From: 62-47 sp044463945
Lineage (GTDB): Bacteria; Pseudomonadota; Alphaproteobacteria; Rhizobiales; Xanthobacteraceae
Direction of reading: 5' to 3'
DNA length: 64,000 nucleotides
Assembly: GCA_044463945.1 (NCBI GenBank)
Contig: JBIQLW010000017.1
Coordinates: 17,255 to 81,254, forward strand
The notes under the pieces are model-generated. The model was given only the letters and a program-made list of their open reading frames with translations, was not told the DNA's origin and did no database searches. A program made the translations under genes and the position numbers. Positions 17,293-26,366 of the stretch are shown one piece after another. The first letter of the stretch is position 1. Each line of letters starts with the position of its first letter.

Positions 17293-18324
17293 ATGAGCCG
17301 ACTTGATCTCGATGACCTGGTGAAGCAGGTCACGAGTTATATCCTGGCACATCCCTATGAGCGCGATGTCTGGGAAAAGGCACCCGCGATTACCGGAATC
17401 CTGCGTTGGAACGATGCCAGGGCGATTGCCGGCGCCAAGGCATGGGTTGATCGCGCCGTCGATGTACAATCGAGTCGCGGCTATCTGAGCTACGACGAAC
17501 GCATCGAACTGGCGAAGGGGCATGTCGAAGTTTTTTCGCCGACCGCGGCGCTGTCGTCGGCTCTGGGGTACTGTGTGCTCGCATTCTATGAACGCCAGAA
17601 AGAAGAACGGCTGCTTGAAGCTGCGCATCTTCAGGCCAAGGCGTTGCTCGGTGCGCCGCGCACCCGCGGCGGTGGCTTTTGGGTCCGCGACGAGGGTCCG
17701 GAGTTGTGGATCGATTTCATCTATTTGATGTGTCCGTTTCTCGCCCGCCTCGGGCGTTTGAACGGAGATGCCACGCTGATCGACGAAGCCCTGAGACAGG
17801 TCGATGTCTATGTGCATCATCTTGTCGACAAGGATGAGAATCTCGCGCGGCACGCGTGGCGCGAGGTCCCCAACAGCTTCCTGCAATCGACATTCTGGTG
17901 CCGCGGCAACGGCTGGCTGACCTGCTGCCTGGTCGATCTCCTCGCGGAAATCGGCGATCATCCCCGCGCCGAGCCGCTGCGTGAACTGGGGCGACGCGTG
18001 TTTTCCGCCATCGCATCGCATCAGGATCGCAGCGGATTCTTCCACAATATTCTCGATGATATCCATGCCAAGTTCGAGGCGTCTGGCACGCTGATGTTTG
18101 CCTACAGCGCAGCACGCGCGGTGAACATGGGCTGGCTCGACAAGAGCTACATGGATAAGGCCGAGCGCGCATTCCGCATCGTTGCCGGATCGGTGGAGCC
18201 CGATGGCGCGGTGCCCGGCGTGCAGGTGCCTCCCGGCGGCCCCGGCGTTCCATTTGCAACTGCGTTGTACGGGCAGGGGTTCTTCCTGCAAGCGGCGGCT
18301 GAACTCAAGGAACGGCTCGCTTGA
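17293..18324 (+). CDS. Glycoside hydrolase family 88/105-type protein
   Basis: A 343-residue alpha/alpha-barrel protein resembling unsaturated rhamnogalacturonyl hydrolases (YteR/YesR). It has the aromatic block GGGFWVRDEGPELWIDFIYLMCPFLARLG, with Asp141 at the position of the catalytic Asp, and the highly typical FWCRGNGW at 201-208. No signal peptide is seen, so it would act in the cytoplasm on an imported oligosaccharide or other double-bonded uronyl compound. A GGGAG site precedes ATG 17293. It stands 48 bases before a Liv-type permease gene, an odd partner because Liv systems usually carry amino or organic acids. Confidence 0.75.
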   Translation: MSRLDLDDLVKQVTSYILAHPYERDVWEKAPAITGILRWNDARAIAGAKAWVDRAVDVQSSRGYLSYDERIELAKGHVEVFSPTAALSSALGYCVLAFYERQKEERLLEAAHLQAKALLGAPRTRGGGFWVRDEGPELWIDFIYLMCPFLARLGRLNGDATLIDEALRQVDVYVHHLVDKDENLARHAWREVPNSFLQSTFWCRGNGWLTCCLVDLLAEIGDHPRAEPLRELGRRVFSAIASHQDRSGFFHNILDDIHAKFEASGTLMFAYSAARAVNMGWLDKSYMDKAERAFRIVAGSVEPDGAVPGVQVPPGGPGVPFATALYGQGFFLQAAAELKERLA

Positions 18325-18372
18325 GCTGCCGGCGCGGCAATTCTCGCAGCATCACAACGGACGGATAACGAA

Positions 18373-19224
18373 GTGTATTTGGAAATCTTCGCTAACGGCC
18401 TGTTTCTCGGCGCCATTTACGCATTGTTTGCGGTGCCAATGAGCGTCATCTGGGTGACGACGGACGTCATCGACGTGTCCATCGGCGCTTATGCCGTCGT
18501 CGCCGGTGTTGTTGCCGCCGCATTCGGCCTGCCATACGGGGGGCTGCTTGGTGTCACGGCCGCGATGATGCTTGGTGTGGTGACGGGAACGATCTTCCTC
18601 GGCTTTCATGCGTTGCGTCTCATGAAAGATGCGATGCCGATCGTTCTTGCGACCTTCGCATTCCTGCTGTTGATCGAATCCGCCGTCCTCGTTGTCGTCG
18701 GCACCGACAATCAGTTCGTGGACCGGATTCCGGGCATCCTGCTGCTCGGCGATTCAGCCATCGGCTTCCAGGGCCTGTTCAACCTCGCGCTCAGCGTGGC
18801 GTTGATGCTGGCGCTGGCGGCGACGCTGAAATGGTCGCCGGCCGGCCTGCGGATGAAGGCTTGTGCGATCTCCGCCAAGAACGCATCGCTGGCGGGGATC
18901 GCGGTCAAGCGCACGCAGTTTCTCACCTTCGTGCTGTGTGCGGGTATCGCCGGGATCGGCGGCGTGCTCGCGTCGATGTCGATCGGCATGACCTATGCCA
19001 GCGCCTTCACGTTCACCACCATCGCATTCAGCAGCGCCGTCGTGCTCGGCCGTCGCGGCCCGTTTCCGGCGTTTCTGGGTGGCCTGCTGATCGGGCTTGC
19101 GGAGTCGTTCAGTCAGATCTTTTTGCCGAACGGCTGGGCGCCCGCGGTGCCGGCGGTTCTCATCATCGTGATCCTCGCCTCCGGCCGCCTGCCGTCGGCC
19201 GCGTTCTCGGGAGCTCGGCCATGA
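18373..19224 (+). CDS. Branched-chain-type ABC transporter permease (LivH family)
   Basis: A 283-residue inner-membrane protein with about eight hydrophobic segments. It contains the LivH-like features YALFAVPMSVIWVTTDVIDVS near the N terminus and the cytoplasmic loop LRMKACAISAKNASLAGIAVKR. The start is GTG at 18373. Together with the LivM-like gene that overlaps it (ATGA), it would form the pore of an importer for an organic acid or amino-acid-like solute. Confidence 0.85.
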   Translation: MYLEIFANGLFLGAIYALFAVPMSVIWVTTDVIDVSIGAYAVVAGVVAAAFGLPYGGLLGVTAAMMLGVVTGTIFLGFHALRLMKDAMPIVLATFAFLLLIESAVLVVVGTDNQFVDRIPGILLLGDSAIGFQGLFNLALSVALMLALAATLKWSPAGLRMKACAISAKNASLAGIAVKRTQFLTFVLCAGIAGIGGVLASMSIGMTYASAFTFTTIAFSSAVVLGRRGPFPAFLGGLLIGLAESFSQIFLPNGWAPAVPAVLIIVILASGRLPSAAFSGARP

Positions 19225-20216
19225 ACGGCTCCTCCAAATGGCTGGGCAGCGTCGGCGTCCTTGTTGTCGCCATCGCATGTGTGACGCTGCTCGGCGGGTT
19301 TCGCCCTTCGGTCTATTCGACCTCCACCACGATCGGCATCTTTGTCCTGCTGGCGCTGCCGCTTGGGCTGCTTTATGGGCAGGGCGGAGCGGTGTCGCTG
19401 GCGCAGGGCGCATTCGCGGCCATCGGCGCCTATACAACCGCGATCATGACCACGCGATACGGCGCGTCGCCGACGGCGTCGCTCATCCCGGCGGTCGCGA
19501 TGCCGGCGCTGTTGGCGTTCATCATTGCCAAACCCATCTTGCGCTTGCCGGAGCTGTCGCTGGCGCTGGTGACGCTCTCCATCGGCACCGTAGTCGAGGT
19601 CGCGCTACAGCGGGGCGGCGATTTCACCGGCAGTTTCAACGGTATCACCGGAATCCCGGCGCTGCCGTTCGTCGGGACGTCCCGTATCCGCGCCCACTTC
19701 GTCATCTGGACGGTCGTGGTGCTTCTCGTCATCGCCTATGTGAATTTCATGGCGAGCCTGCGCGGACGGGCGTTGAACGCAATCCGCACCGATCATCTTC
19801 TCGCCGAAGCCATGGGCGTGAACGTCGCGCTGGACCTCTCACTGCTGTTCGCGATCACAGCCGGCATGGCCGGCCTCGGCGGCTGGTTCTACGCTCACAC
19901 GCTGGGTTACGTCGCTCCGGATTCGCTGTCGATTGCGTTGTCGGCCAACGTGCTGTTCATGGTGGTGCTCGGGGGGCGCAAGTCCGTGCTCGGTCCGATC
20001 ATCGGCGCGGCGATCTTCACGCTTGCCAGCGATTTCCTGCCGGGCACCGAGAGCCAGGGTATCTTCTTCGGCGGAATCCTCATTCTCGTCCTGCTGTTCT
20101 CCCCGGACGGCCTGATGACGCTGGTTCCGCGAAACTGGTCGCAACGACGAACGCCGCCGCCGGCGGTATCGGCGAACGTGAAGCCTGCCGTGCAGTCATC
20201 GGGGGCGGCGCGATGA
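19221..20216 (+). CDS. Branched-chain-type ABC transporter permease (LivM family)
   Basis: A 331-residue membrane protein. Family features are LGLLYGQGGAVSLAQGAFAAIGAYT, the coupling loop LRGRALNAIRTDHLLAEAMGVNV, and the C-terminal VLGGRKSVLGPIIGA. ATG 19221 overlaps the stop of the LivH gene and its own stop overlaps the livG start. It works with 18373-19224. The importer's LivG ATPase is broken by an internal stop, so function may be lost. Confidence 0.85.
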   Translation: MNGSSKWLGSVGVLVVAIACVTLLGGFRPSVYSTSTTIGIFVLLALPLGLLYGQGGAVSLAQGAFAAIGAYTTAIMTTRYGASPTASLIPAVAMPALLAFIIAKPILRLPELSLALVTLSIGTVVEVALQRGGDFTGSFNGITGIPALPFVGTSRIRAHFVIWTVVVLLVIAYVNFMASLRGRALNAIRTDHLLAEAMGVNVALDLSLLFAITAGMAGLGGWFYAHTLGYVAPDSLSIALSANVLFMVVLGGRKSVLGPIIGAAIFTLASDFLPGTESQGIFFGGILILVLLFSPDGLMTLVPRNWSQRRTPPPAVSANVKPAVQSSGAAR

Positions 20217-20977
20217 TCCTTGAAGCACAAAACATTAGCATTGCGTTCGGCGGTCTGAAGGTTTTGACCGACGTCAGCGTACCAGTGCGCCCCGGCATCA
20301 TCACGGGCCTTGTCGGCCCGAACGGGGCGGGAAAGACCACGCTATTCAATTGCCTGACCGGCGTCGCGCATCCGCAGCAAGGCGTGGTCCGGCTCGACGG
20401 CGAGGACATCTCCGATCTTCCGCTCCACCAGCGCATCCGGCTTGGTGTGTCGCGCACCTTCCAGACCCCGCGGCTCGATCTCGATGCCAGTGTGCTGGAC
20501 GCGGTGATGATGGGCTTCTACAGCCGCAATAAGCCATCGCTGCTCGGCAGTTTCGTTTCGTTGCCGGCGCGCCAGCGGCGCGAAAGGGAATTGCGGGATC
20601 AGGCGGAGCGCCTGATCCTCCAGTTCGAACTGACCTCCGATCCCTATCAATGATCGGGCGCCCTTTCGCTCGGCCGTCTGCGACTGCTGGAGGTCGCCCG
20701 CGCGCTGGCTAGCAGCCCGAAATATCTTTTGCTTGACGAGCCTGCGGCCGGCATCGACGAGCACGACCGCGCTTTGCTCGCGCACGCCATTCGTGACGCC
20801 GCCGATAATCAGATCGGCGTTCTGCTTGTTGAGCACAATGTCGGGTTCGTCGCCGAACTCAGCCATCACATGGTCGCGCTGGTCCGCGGCGAAATCGTCG
20901 CATCGGGCAAACCTCGGGAAGTCGTGCACAACGAGCAAGTCGTGACGGCATATCTTGGAGGTCATCGTGTCGCTTGA
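20213..20977 (+). pseudogene. ABC transporter ATP-binding protein (LivG family), in-frame stop
   Basis: The frame encodes a LivG-type ATPase of normal size (254 codons before the final stop). Walker A, GPNGAGKTT, is at residues 35-43, followed by SRTFQTPRLD. Codon 147 is TGA (20651-20653). Reading continues in the same frame with no shift into SGALSLGRLRLLEVARAL (signature), LLLDEPAAGID (Walker B) and LLVEHN (H-loop), ending at 20977. The product would stop before the signature motif, so it cannot hydrolyse ATP normally. A single base change from TGG or CGA would restore it. A sequencing error is possible and selenocysteine is unlikely. Confidence 0.85.
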
Positions 20978-21719
20978 GATGCAGCCGGCGACGAGCGCGC
21001 GTGGCCTGGTCTGCGAAAACATCAGTGCGCGCTATGGTAGTCTAACCGTCTGTAGCGGTGTCAGCCTTTCCGTGGCGCCAGGCGAATTGCTGGCGCTGAT
21101 CGGCCCGAACGGAGCGGGAAAGACAAGCCTTGTCGGCGCGCTCAACGGCACTGTCAGTGGCGACGGTCAGGTTACTCTCGATGGTCGCCGCATCGACCCG
21201 CTGCCGTCGTGGCGGCGCGTGGGTACCGGTCTCACCACAGTACCCGATGGTCGTGGATTGTTTCCATCGCTCACGGTCGCCGACAATCTTCGTCTCGGAG
21301 CGCTGTTGACGGAGAAGAGCAAACGGCGCGAGGCGATGGATCATGCGCTGGATCTGTTCCCGTTCCTGAAGTCACGATGGAGCGATGCTGCCGGTGCGCT
21401 GAGCGGCGGCCAACAACAGATGCTGGCTATCGCGAAGTGCCTGACCTGCACCCCCCGGGTGCTGCTGCTCGATGAACCCACACAAGGGCTTGCGCCGATC
21501 ATTGTCGATGAACTGGCGGAGGTCCTGCGCAAGCTGCGCGCGCGGGGACTGCCGATTCTTTTGGTCGAGCAGAACCACCATCTCGTCGAGTCGGTCGCCG
21601 ACCGCTTCATCGTTCTGGTCGGCGGCAAGGTCGTTCTCGAAGGCGGCAATGCCGACCTCGCGGACAGGGACCGCATCGTGAGCCTCTATCTACAGCGTTC
21701 GGCTGAACCAGTTCATTAA
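20967..21719 (+). CDS. Branched-chain-type ABC transporter ATP-binding protein (LivF family)
   Basis: A 250-residue ATPase. It has Walker A GPNGAGKTS, PDGRGLFPSLTVADNL typical of LivF, signature LSGGQQQMLAIAKCL, Walker B VLLLDEPTQGLAP and switch region LLVEQNHHLV. GTG at 20967 is preferred as start because GGAGG lies 5 bases upstream. It overlaps the end of the interrupted livG by 11 bases, so its translation may be coupled to livG and reduced by the stop there. Confidence 0.85.
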   Translation: MSLEMQPATSARGLVCENISARYGSLTVCSGVSLSVAPGELLALIGPNGAGKTSLVGALNGTVSGDGQVTLDGRRIDPLPSWRRVGTGLTTVPDGRGLFPSLTVADNLRLGALLTEKSKRREAMDHALDLFPFLKSRWSDAAGALSGGQQQMLAIAKCLTCTPRVLLLDEPTQGLAPIIVDELAEVLRKLRARGLPILLVEQNHHLVESVADRFIVLVGGKVVLEGGNADLADRDRIVSLYLQRSAEPVH

Positions 21720-21735
21720 TCGAGGGAGGACAACA

Positions 21736-22899
21736 ATGAGGATTGATAATCGGATGATGAGACGGATGGCGTTGGCGTTCAGCCTTGCTGCCGGTATTGC
21801 CATGCAAACGGCTCCGGTCATGGCGCAGTCAAAGGGTGAACCGTTCCGCGTTGCCGTGCTGATCGCATTGTCTGGACCGGCTGCGGCTTATGGTGCTGAT
21901 GAGCGTGCGGCGATCGAAGCCGTGGTGGAGCGTGCCAATGCCGGGGACGGCATCAATGGCCGGCGGATCGAACTGATCGTGCGCGATACCAAGACCAACC
22001 CGACCGAAGCTGCCCGGCTCGCCAATCAGGTCATCCTCGATGACAAGGTGATTGCGATCATCGGCGCAACCACGGGATCCGAGACGTTGGCGTTTGCCGA
22101 TCTGGCCATGCGCTCGAAGGTGCCGGTGTTCCCGATGGTCGGCACGCAGTCCGTCACTGATCCGAAGGAAGAGTATTCGAAGTGGGTGTTCCGGATGTCA
22201 GTGCCGATTTCGACCGATCTGCCGGCAAGCCGTGATCGCATGGTAGCGGATGGGCACAAGCGCGTTGCGGTGTTTTCGGAAGAAGATGCGTATGGTCAGC
22301 AGGCTTCAGAACTCTTCGTCAACATGGCGAAAGAGAAGGGTGACCTGCAAGTGGTGGAAAATACCTCGGCTCCGAAGGCCGCCACCGATCTCACCGTCCA
22401 AGCGATCAAGATCCGCAGCGCCAAGCCCGATGCTGTCTTCCTCGCCACAGCAAGCACCGGCTCTGCTGGCGCATTCCTGCGCAAGCTGCAGGAAATCGGA
22501 TTGGATGTTCCGGTCTATGGCATGGCGGGCATCGTCCAGAAGCAGATCATCAAGAACGGCGGCAAGGGCGCTGAAAAGCTCATCGCTCCGGCACTGGTGA
22601 ATCCGGATGAGCCCGGTCCGCTGACTGACTTATTCGATCTGTTAAAGGACAGGGGCGGCGTCGCCGGCTTTGGCGCGCTCCTTGGTGCCAATGCGGCTGC
22701 AACGGTCGTACAGGCTCTTAAGGCGGGTGCTACCGACGGACAGTCCCTGCGCGACAAGGTCGAGACCATGGGTCCGATCAAGGGCTACGCGGCCGCTCCG
22801 ATCCAGTTCTCGCCCAAGGACCATGACAGTTGGGGCAAGGATACACTCATCTACGTCACCGTACGTGGTGGTAAATTTAAGAACCTGGCAGAGAAATGA
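21736..22899 (+). CDS. Branched-chain-type ABC transporter substrate-binding protein (LivJ family)
   Basis: A 387-residue periplasmic binding protein. A Sec signal peptide spans about residues 1-31 and ends APVMAQ. The mature part starts PFRVAVLIALSGPAAAYG, the typical family opening, followed by NPTEAARLANQVILDDKV. It would capture the solute for the Liv transporter encoded just upstream. A GGGAGGA site precedes the ATG. Its stop overlaps the start of a CoA-transferase, so uptake is linked to CoA-thioester metabolism. Confidence 0.88.
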   Translation: MRIDNRMMRRMALAFSLAAGIAMQTAPVMAQSKGEPFRVAVLIALSGPAAAYGADERAAIEAVVERANAGDGINGRRIELIVRDTKTNPTEAARLANQVILDDKVIAIIGATTGSETLAFADLAMRSKVPVFPMVGTQSVTDPKEEYSKWVFRMSVPISTDLPASRDRMVADGHKRVAVFSEEDAYGQQASELFVNMAKEKGDLQVVENTSAPKAATDLTVQAIKIRSAKPDAVFLATASTGSAGAFLRKLQEIGLDVPVYGMAGIVQKQIIKNGGKGAEKLIAPALVNPDEPGPLTDLFDLLKDRGGVAGFGALLGANAAATVVQALKAGATDGQSLRDKVETMGPIKGYAAAPIQFSPKDHDSWGKDTLIYVTVRGGKFKNLAEK

Positions 22900-24092
22900 T
22901 CAAGCAGAATGTTCTACCGCTTGATGGCGTGCGCGTGCTGGACCTGACTCAGGTCCAGTTCGGCCCGTGCGCCACTCAAGTTCTCGGCGATTTTGGTGCG
23001 CAGATCGTCAAGATCGAGCGCCCGGGCGAAGGCGATATTTGCCGCGGCACGGATCCCTTTATCGTCGAGCCGGATGGTGAATCTGCCTATTTTCTGGGGC
23101 TGAACCGCAATAAGCGCAGCTTAGCTCTCAATGTGCGAAAGCCTGAAGGCCTCAAGATCGTCTCGGAGCTGCTGGGGCAGGCGGATGTCCTGGTTCACAA
23201 TTTTCGCCCAGGGGTCGCCGAGCGTCTTGGGCTAGGTTACGACAAGCTGAAGGAAATATATCCGCGCCTGATCTATGCCTCGGGGTCGGGCTTCGGGCCG
23301 AGCGGACCACTGGCGCACAAGGGTGGTCAGGATCTCCTCGCACAATCGCTGTCCGGACTCGCATCACGGAATCCGGACGCAAATGGCGTCCCTCAGCTGT
23401 TTCCGACCGCGCTTGGCGATTTCACCTCCGGGATGGTGCTGGTTCAAGGAATCCTGATGGCGCTCTATCATCGGGAGCGAACCGGCTTAGGGCAGCGGAT
23501 TGACGTCTGTCTTCTCGATGTTCTGGTCGCGCTTCAGCAGCAGGAAGTCACGCAATGGCTGCTGCGACAGAAGGAAGTGAACTGGGTTAAGCAGAATCTC
23601 ATTGGCATTTTCCAGACCAGAGATGGTGCGGTGACGCTTGTCGGCGTATTCAGGCCGAATCCCCTCGGTGACATCTGCCGTGCGCTGGGCCTCGAAGACT
23701 ATTCAGCGTGGCCGCAATATTCCGATCCCGCCTCCTGGGGGCCGAACCGTTCGGACATTTTCAAACTTCTGGCTCCCGGGTTCGCCAAGTTCACCACCGC
23801 CGAATGTCTGGAGCGGCTCGATGGCGAGGATGTTTTGTGCGCGCCGGTTCTGACGCTGGACGAGGCGTTGACACATCCTCAAATTGAGGCAAACGGCCTG
23901 ATGGTCGAGTTCGACCACCCTGTTCACGGCAAGGTGAGGACGGTCGGAAATCCGCTGAAGATGTCCTCGGTCGCCAGGATTGCGACGCGCAGCGCGCCGA
24001 CTCTCGGTCAACACAACGAGGAAGTGCTGGCCGAACTTGGCTATGCGCCATCCGATATCGCACGCCTTCGCAGTGAAGGCATCATCGCCTGA
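22896..24092 (+). CDS. CaiB/BaiF-family CoA transferase
   Basis: A 398-residue class III CoA-transferase. N-terminal LPLDGVRVLDLTQVQFGPCATQVLGDFGAQIVKIERP is typical. The catalytic Asp is in ALGDFTSGMVLVQGILMALYHRERTG, and the C-terminal block LGQHNEEVLAELGY is present. It moves CoA from one acyl-CoA to a carboxylic acid, activating the imported acid. Starting inside the stop of the binding protein gene (ATGA), it forms an uptake-and-activation operon with the MaoC and enoyl-CoA hydratase genes that follow. Confidence 0.88.
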   Translation: MIKQNVLPLDGVRVLDLTQVQFGPCATQVLGDFGAQIVKIERPGEGDICRGTDPFIVEPDGESAYFLGLNRNKRSLALNVRKPEGLKIVSELLGQADVLVHNFRPGVAERLGLGYDKLKEIYPRLIYASGSGFGPSGPLAHKGGQDLLAQSLSGLASRNPDANGVPQLFPTALGDFTSGMVLVQGILMALYHRERTGLGQRIDVCLLDVLVALQQQEVTQWLLRQKEVNWVKQNLIGIFQTRDGAVTLVGVFRPNPLGDICRALGLEDYSAWPQYSDPASWGPNRSDIFKLLAPGFAKFTTAECLERLDGEDVLCAPVLTLDEALTHPQIEANGLMVEFDHPVHGKVRTVGNPLKMSSVARIATRSAPTLGQHNEEVLAELGYAPSDIARLRSEGIIA

Positions 24093-24124
24093 ACAGTTCC
24101 GCACCTTTAGCTCAAGGACGAACC

Positions 24125-24598
24125 ATGATCGTAGATTTTGACGAGAGCCCGCGTTCCACCATCCATGACATGAAGATCGGCGATAGTATCGCGATCGAAA
24201 AGACGATCAGCGAGTCCGATGTCTACATGTTCGCCGGCATCTGCGGCGACTTCTCGCCGAACCACATCAACGAGCGCTATATGGAGAAGACGCGATTCGG
24301 CACCCGCATCGCGCAAGGTGCGCTGGTGATCGGATTCACCTCGGCGGCGGCGGCCATGTTCGGTATCAAGTATCGGGTCGATGGTGTGTCTGCGGGCTAC
24401 GATCGCCTGCGCTTCGTCGCGCCTGTGTTCTTCGGCGATACCATTCTCATCCGCTATGAGGTCGCGCGGATTGAGATTGAGCGTGACCGGATTTACGCCG
24501 CGCTCAAGGTAACCAACCAGCGCGACGAAGTTGTTCTGGTTGGCGAGCATGTGCTGCGCTTTGTCGCCCTCGAAAAGCCGGCGAGGAGCAAGGCATGA
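24125..24598 (+). CDS. MaoC-like dehydratase
   Basis: A 157-residue single hot-dog domain. The hydratase-2 motif is FAGICGDFSPNHINERYMEKTRFGTRIAQGAL, retaining the Asp and His of the catalytic dyad, although the usual HG of the next block is QG. It would hydrate an enoyl-CoA with R stereochemistry or dehydrate a hydroxyacyl-CoA. It lies between the CoA-transferase and enoyl-CoA hydratase genes, and its stop overlaps the latter's start. Confidence 0.85.
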   Translation: MIVDFDESPRSTIHDMKIGDSIAIEKTISESDVYMFAGICGDFSPNHINERYMEKTRFGTRIAQGALVIGFTSAAAAMFGIKYRVDGVSAGYDRLRFVAPVFFGDTILIRYEVARIEIERDRIYAALKVTNQRDEVVLVGEHVLRFVALEKPARSKA

Positions 24599-25371
24599 AA
24601 GAGCCAATCGTTCTGCTTGACATCCGCGGGCCGGTCGGGCTGATCACGCTTAACCGTCCTGAAGCATTGAACGCGCTCAGCACGGAGTTGATGGATGCGC
24701 TGACCGCGGCGCTGCGAGAATGCGAAGGCAATGCCGATGTCGGTTGCATGGTCTTGACCGGCAGGGGCAGGGCCTTTGCCGCCGGCGCCGACATCAAGGA
24801 AATGGCGAGTAAGACCTACGCCGACGCCTATACGGAAGATTTCATCACCCGTAACTGGGAAGAGACCACGCGCTGCCGCAAGCCGATCATTGCGGCAGTC
24901 AACGGGTTGGCGCTGGGCGGCGGCTGCGAACTGGCAATGATGTGCGACTTTATCCTATGCGCGGATACGGCGCGGTTCAGTCAGCCCGAAGTCAAGGTGG
25001 GCGTGATGCCCGGCGCGGGCGGCACCCAGCGCCTGTCGCGATCGATTGGAAAATCGAAAGCAATGGAAATGTGCCTGACCGGCCGGATGATGCTGGCCGA
25101 TGAGGCGGAGCGCTGCGGCCTGGTCAGCAGGGTTATCCCGGCGGACGAATTGATCGATGAAGCCATCCGCGTCGCTATCCAGATCGCGGAACTGTCGCGT
25201 CCGATGATCATGATGACCAAGGAAGCGCTCAACCGCTCCTATGAAGTTCCGCTGTCCGAGGGCGTGCGTTTCGAGCGTCGGCTTGCACATACGACCTTCG
25301 CGTTGGAAGACCATAGGGAAGGCGCTGCCGCTTTTGCGGAGAAGCGCAAACCCGTCTTCCGCCACCGCTGA
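24595..25371 (+). CDS. Enoyl-CoA hydratase
   Basis: A 258-residue crotonase-family enzyme. Oxyanion-hole segments are GRAFAAGADIKEM and LALGGGCELAM. The catalytic Glu pair is in CELAMMCD and PEVKVGVMPGAGGTQRL, both intact, as in authentic hydratases. ATG overlaps the MaoC stop. It most likely converts a 2-enoyl-CoA to an S-3-hydroxyacyl-CoA in the pathway served by the Liv transporter and CoA-transferase upstream. Confidence 0.9.
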   Translation: MKEPIVLLDIRGPVGLITLNRPEALNALSTELMDALTAALRECEGNADVGCMVLTGRGRAFAAGADIKEMASKTYADAYTEDFITRNWEETTRCRKPIIAAVNGLALGGGCELAMMCDFILCADTARFSQPEVKVGVMPGAGGTQRLSRSIGKSKAMEMCLTGRMMLADEAERCGLVSRVIPADELIDEAIRVAIQIAELSRPMIMMTKEALNRSYEVPLSEGVRFERRLAHTTFALEDHREGAAAFAEKRKPVFRHR

Positions 25372-25579
25372 CCTGAACCGTCCCGGAGTACACTGCAGGT
25401 ATCCTTTGAAGCCCAAAGCCTCGATGCTGCCCTTTCCGGGCGGGTGCGGCTGTCATCGGACGCACTGTGATCGATGGGCGCCCCTCAGCTATGCGTACAG
25501 GCGGATTCACAGCGGCGGCCTGTGTAACACTGAGAAACCCGGCACCACCACAGGACGGCGGAGAACCCGGCGAAACAAC

Positions 25580-26248
25580 TTGAAGTACACGTTATCCGAA
25601 GTCGGGGAGGGCGCCGACGCGGCGATGGCGTCGATTCTTCAGGCACACATTGCGGCAACCACTGTTCTTTCGGGCGATCTCTTTCGTCGGCGTATGCAGG
25701 AGGCCTTGAAGGTTCTCCATTGCGCGCATCGCATCGTGGTCTTCGGGCTGGGGCCGACCGCTCACGTCGCCGCCTACTTTGCAGCGCGGCTGCGCAGGCA
25801 AGGGCGTCGGCAGGCGGTGATCGATCGCGGCGGCGCCCAGATCGCCGACCAGCTTCTCGATCTCGAAACCGGCGACGCCATTCTCATGCTCGCTTACGGG
25901 CAAACATATGCGGAGGCCGAAGCCACGGTGATGGAGGCGCGGCGGTTGCACCTGCCGCTGGTCTTGGTCACCGACACGCCTGATGCATCGATCGCCCGAT
26001 CCGCGAAAACTGTTCTGCTCGTTCCGCGCGGGCGCAGCGGGTGCGTAGCCTTGCACGGCACCACGCTAGTGTGCCTGGAGATGCTGCTTGCGGGGCTGGC
26101 GACAAGCGGTAGTGCGACCGCGTTGAATAGCCTCACGCGCCTTAACCACCTTCGTGAGATGGCGCGGCCGCGGATTCATAAATCATCCGGCACGCGCGGA
26201 AGCGGCAAAATCGATCAGGACCTTGACGGAGATAAGAGGGATTTTTAG
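25580..26248 (+). CDS. SIS-domain protein, RpiR-type C-terminal half without HTH
   Basis: About 222 residues. The SIS phosphosugar-binding fold is visible: RIVVFGLGPTAHVAAYFAARLRR, then LLDLETGDAILMLAYGQTYAEAEATVMEARRLHLPLVLVTDTPDASIARSA. This matches the effector domain of RpiR/MurR regulators. The roughly 80-residue N-terminal helix-turn-helix is absent, and I cannot find it in any frame of the 208 bases upstream. It is therefore either a truncated regulator or a free SIS domain. The start is uncertain (TTG 25580 or ATG 25625). Confidence 0.6.
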   Translation: MKYTLSEVGEGADAAMASILQAHIAATTVLSGDLFRRRMQEALKVLHCAHRIVVFGLGPTAHVAAYFAARLRRQGRRQAVIDRGGAQIADQLLDLETGDAILMLAYGQTYAEAEATVMEARRLHLPLVLVTDTPDASIARSAKTVLLVPRGRSGCVALHGTTLVCLEMLLAGLATSGSATALNSLTRLNHLREMARPRIHKSSGTRGSGKIDQDLDGDKRDF

Positions 26249-26366
26249 GGATTCGCGTCGTCGAGGTTCGTTAAAAAATTGCTTATCGAAGAAGGCCGGA
26301 GAGGGAACAACTCCGTCCACCTTTGATGCGCATAAACCAACCGGGCAAAAAAAGGGGCCAAACATT

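Noticed and set aside
20651..20653. Selenocysteine insertion at the livG TGA
   Set aside because: LivG proteins do not use selenocysteine, and I saw no convincing selenocysteine hairpin right after the codon. A nonsense mutation or sequencing error is simpler.
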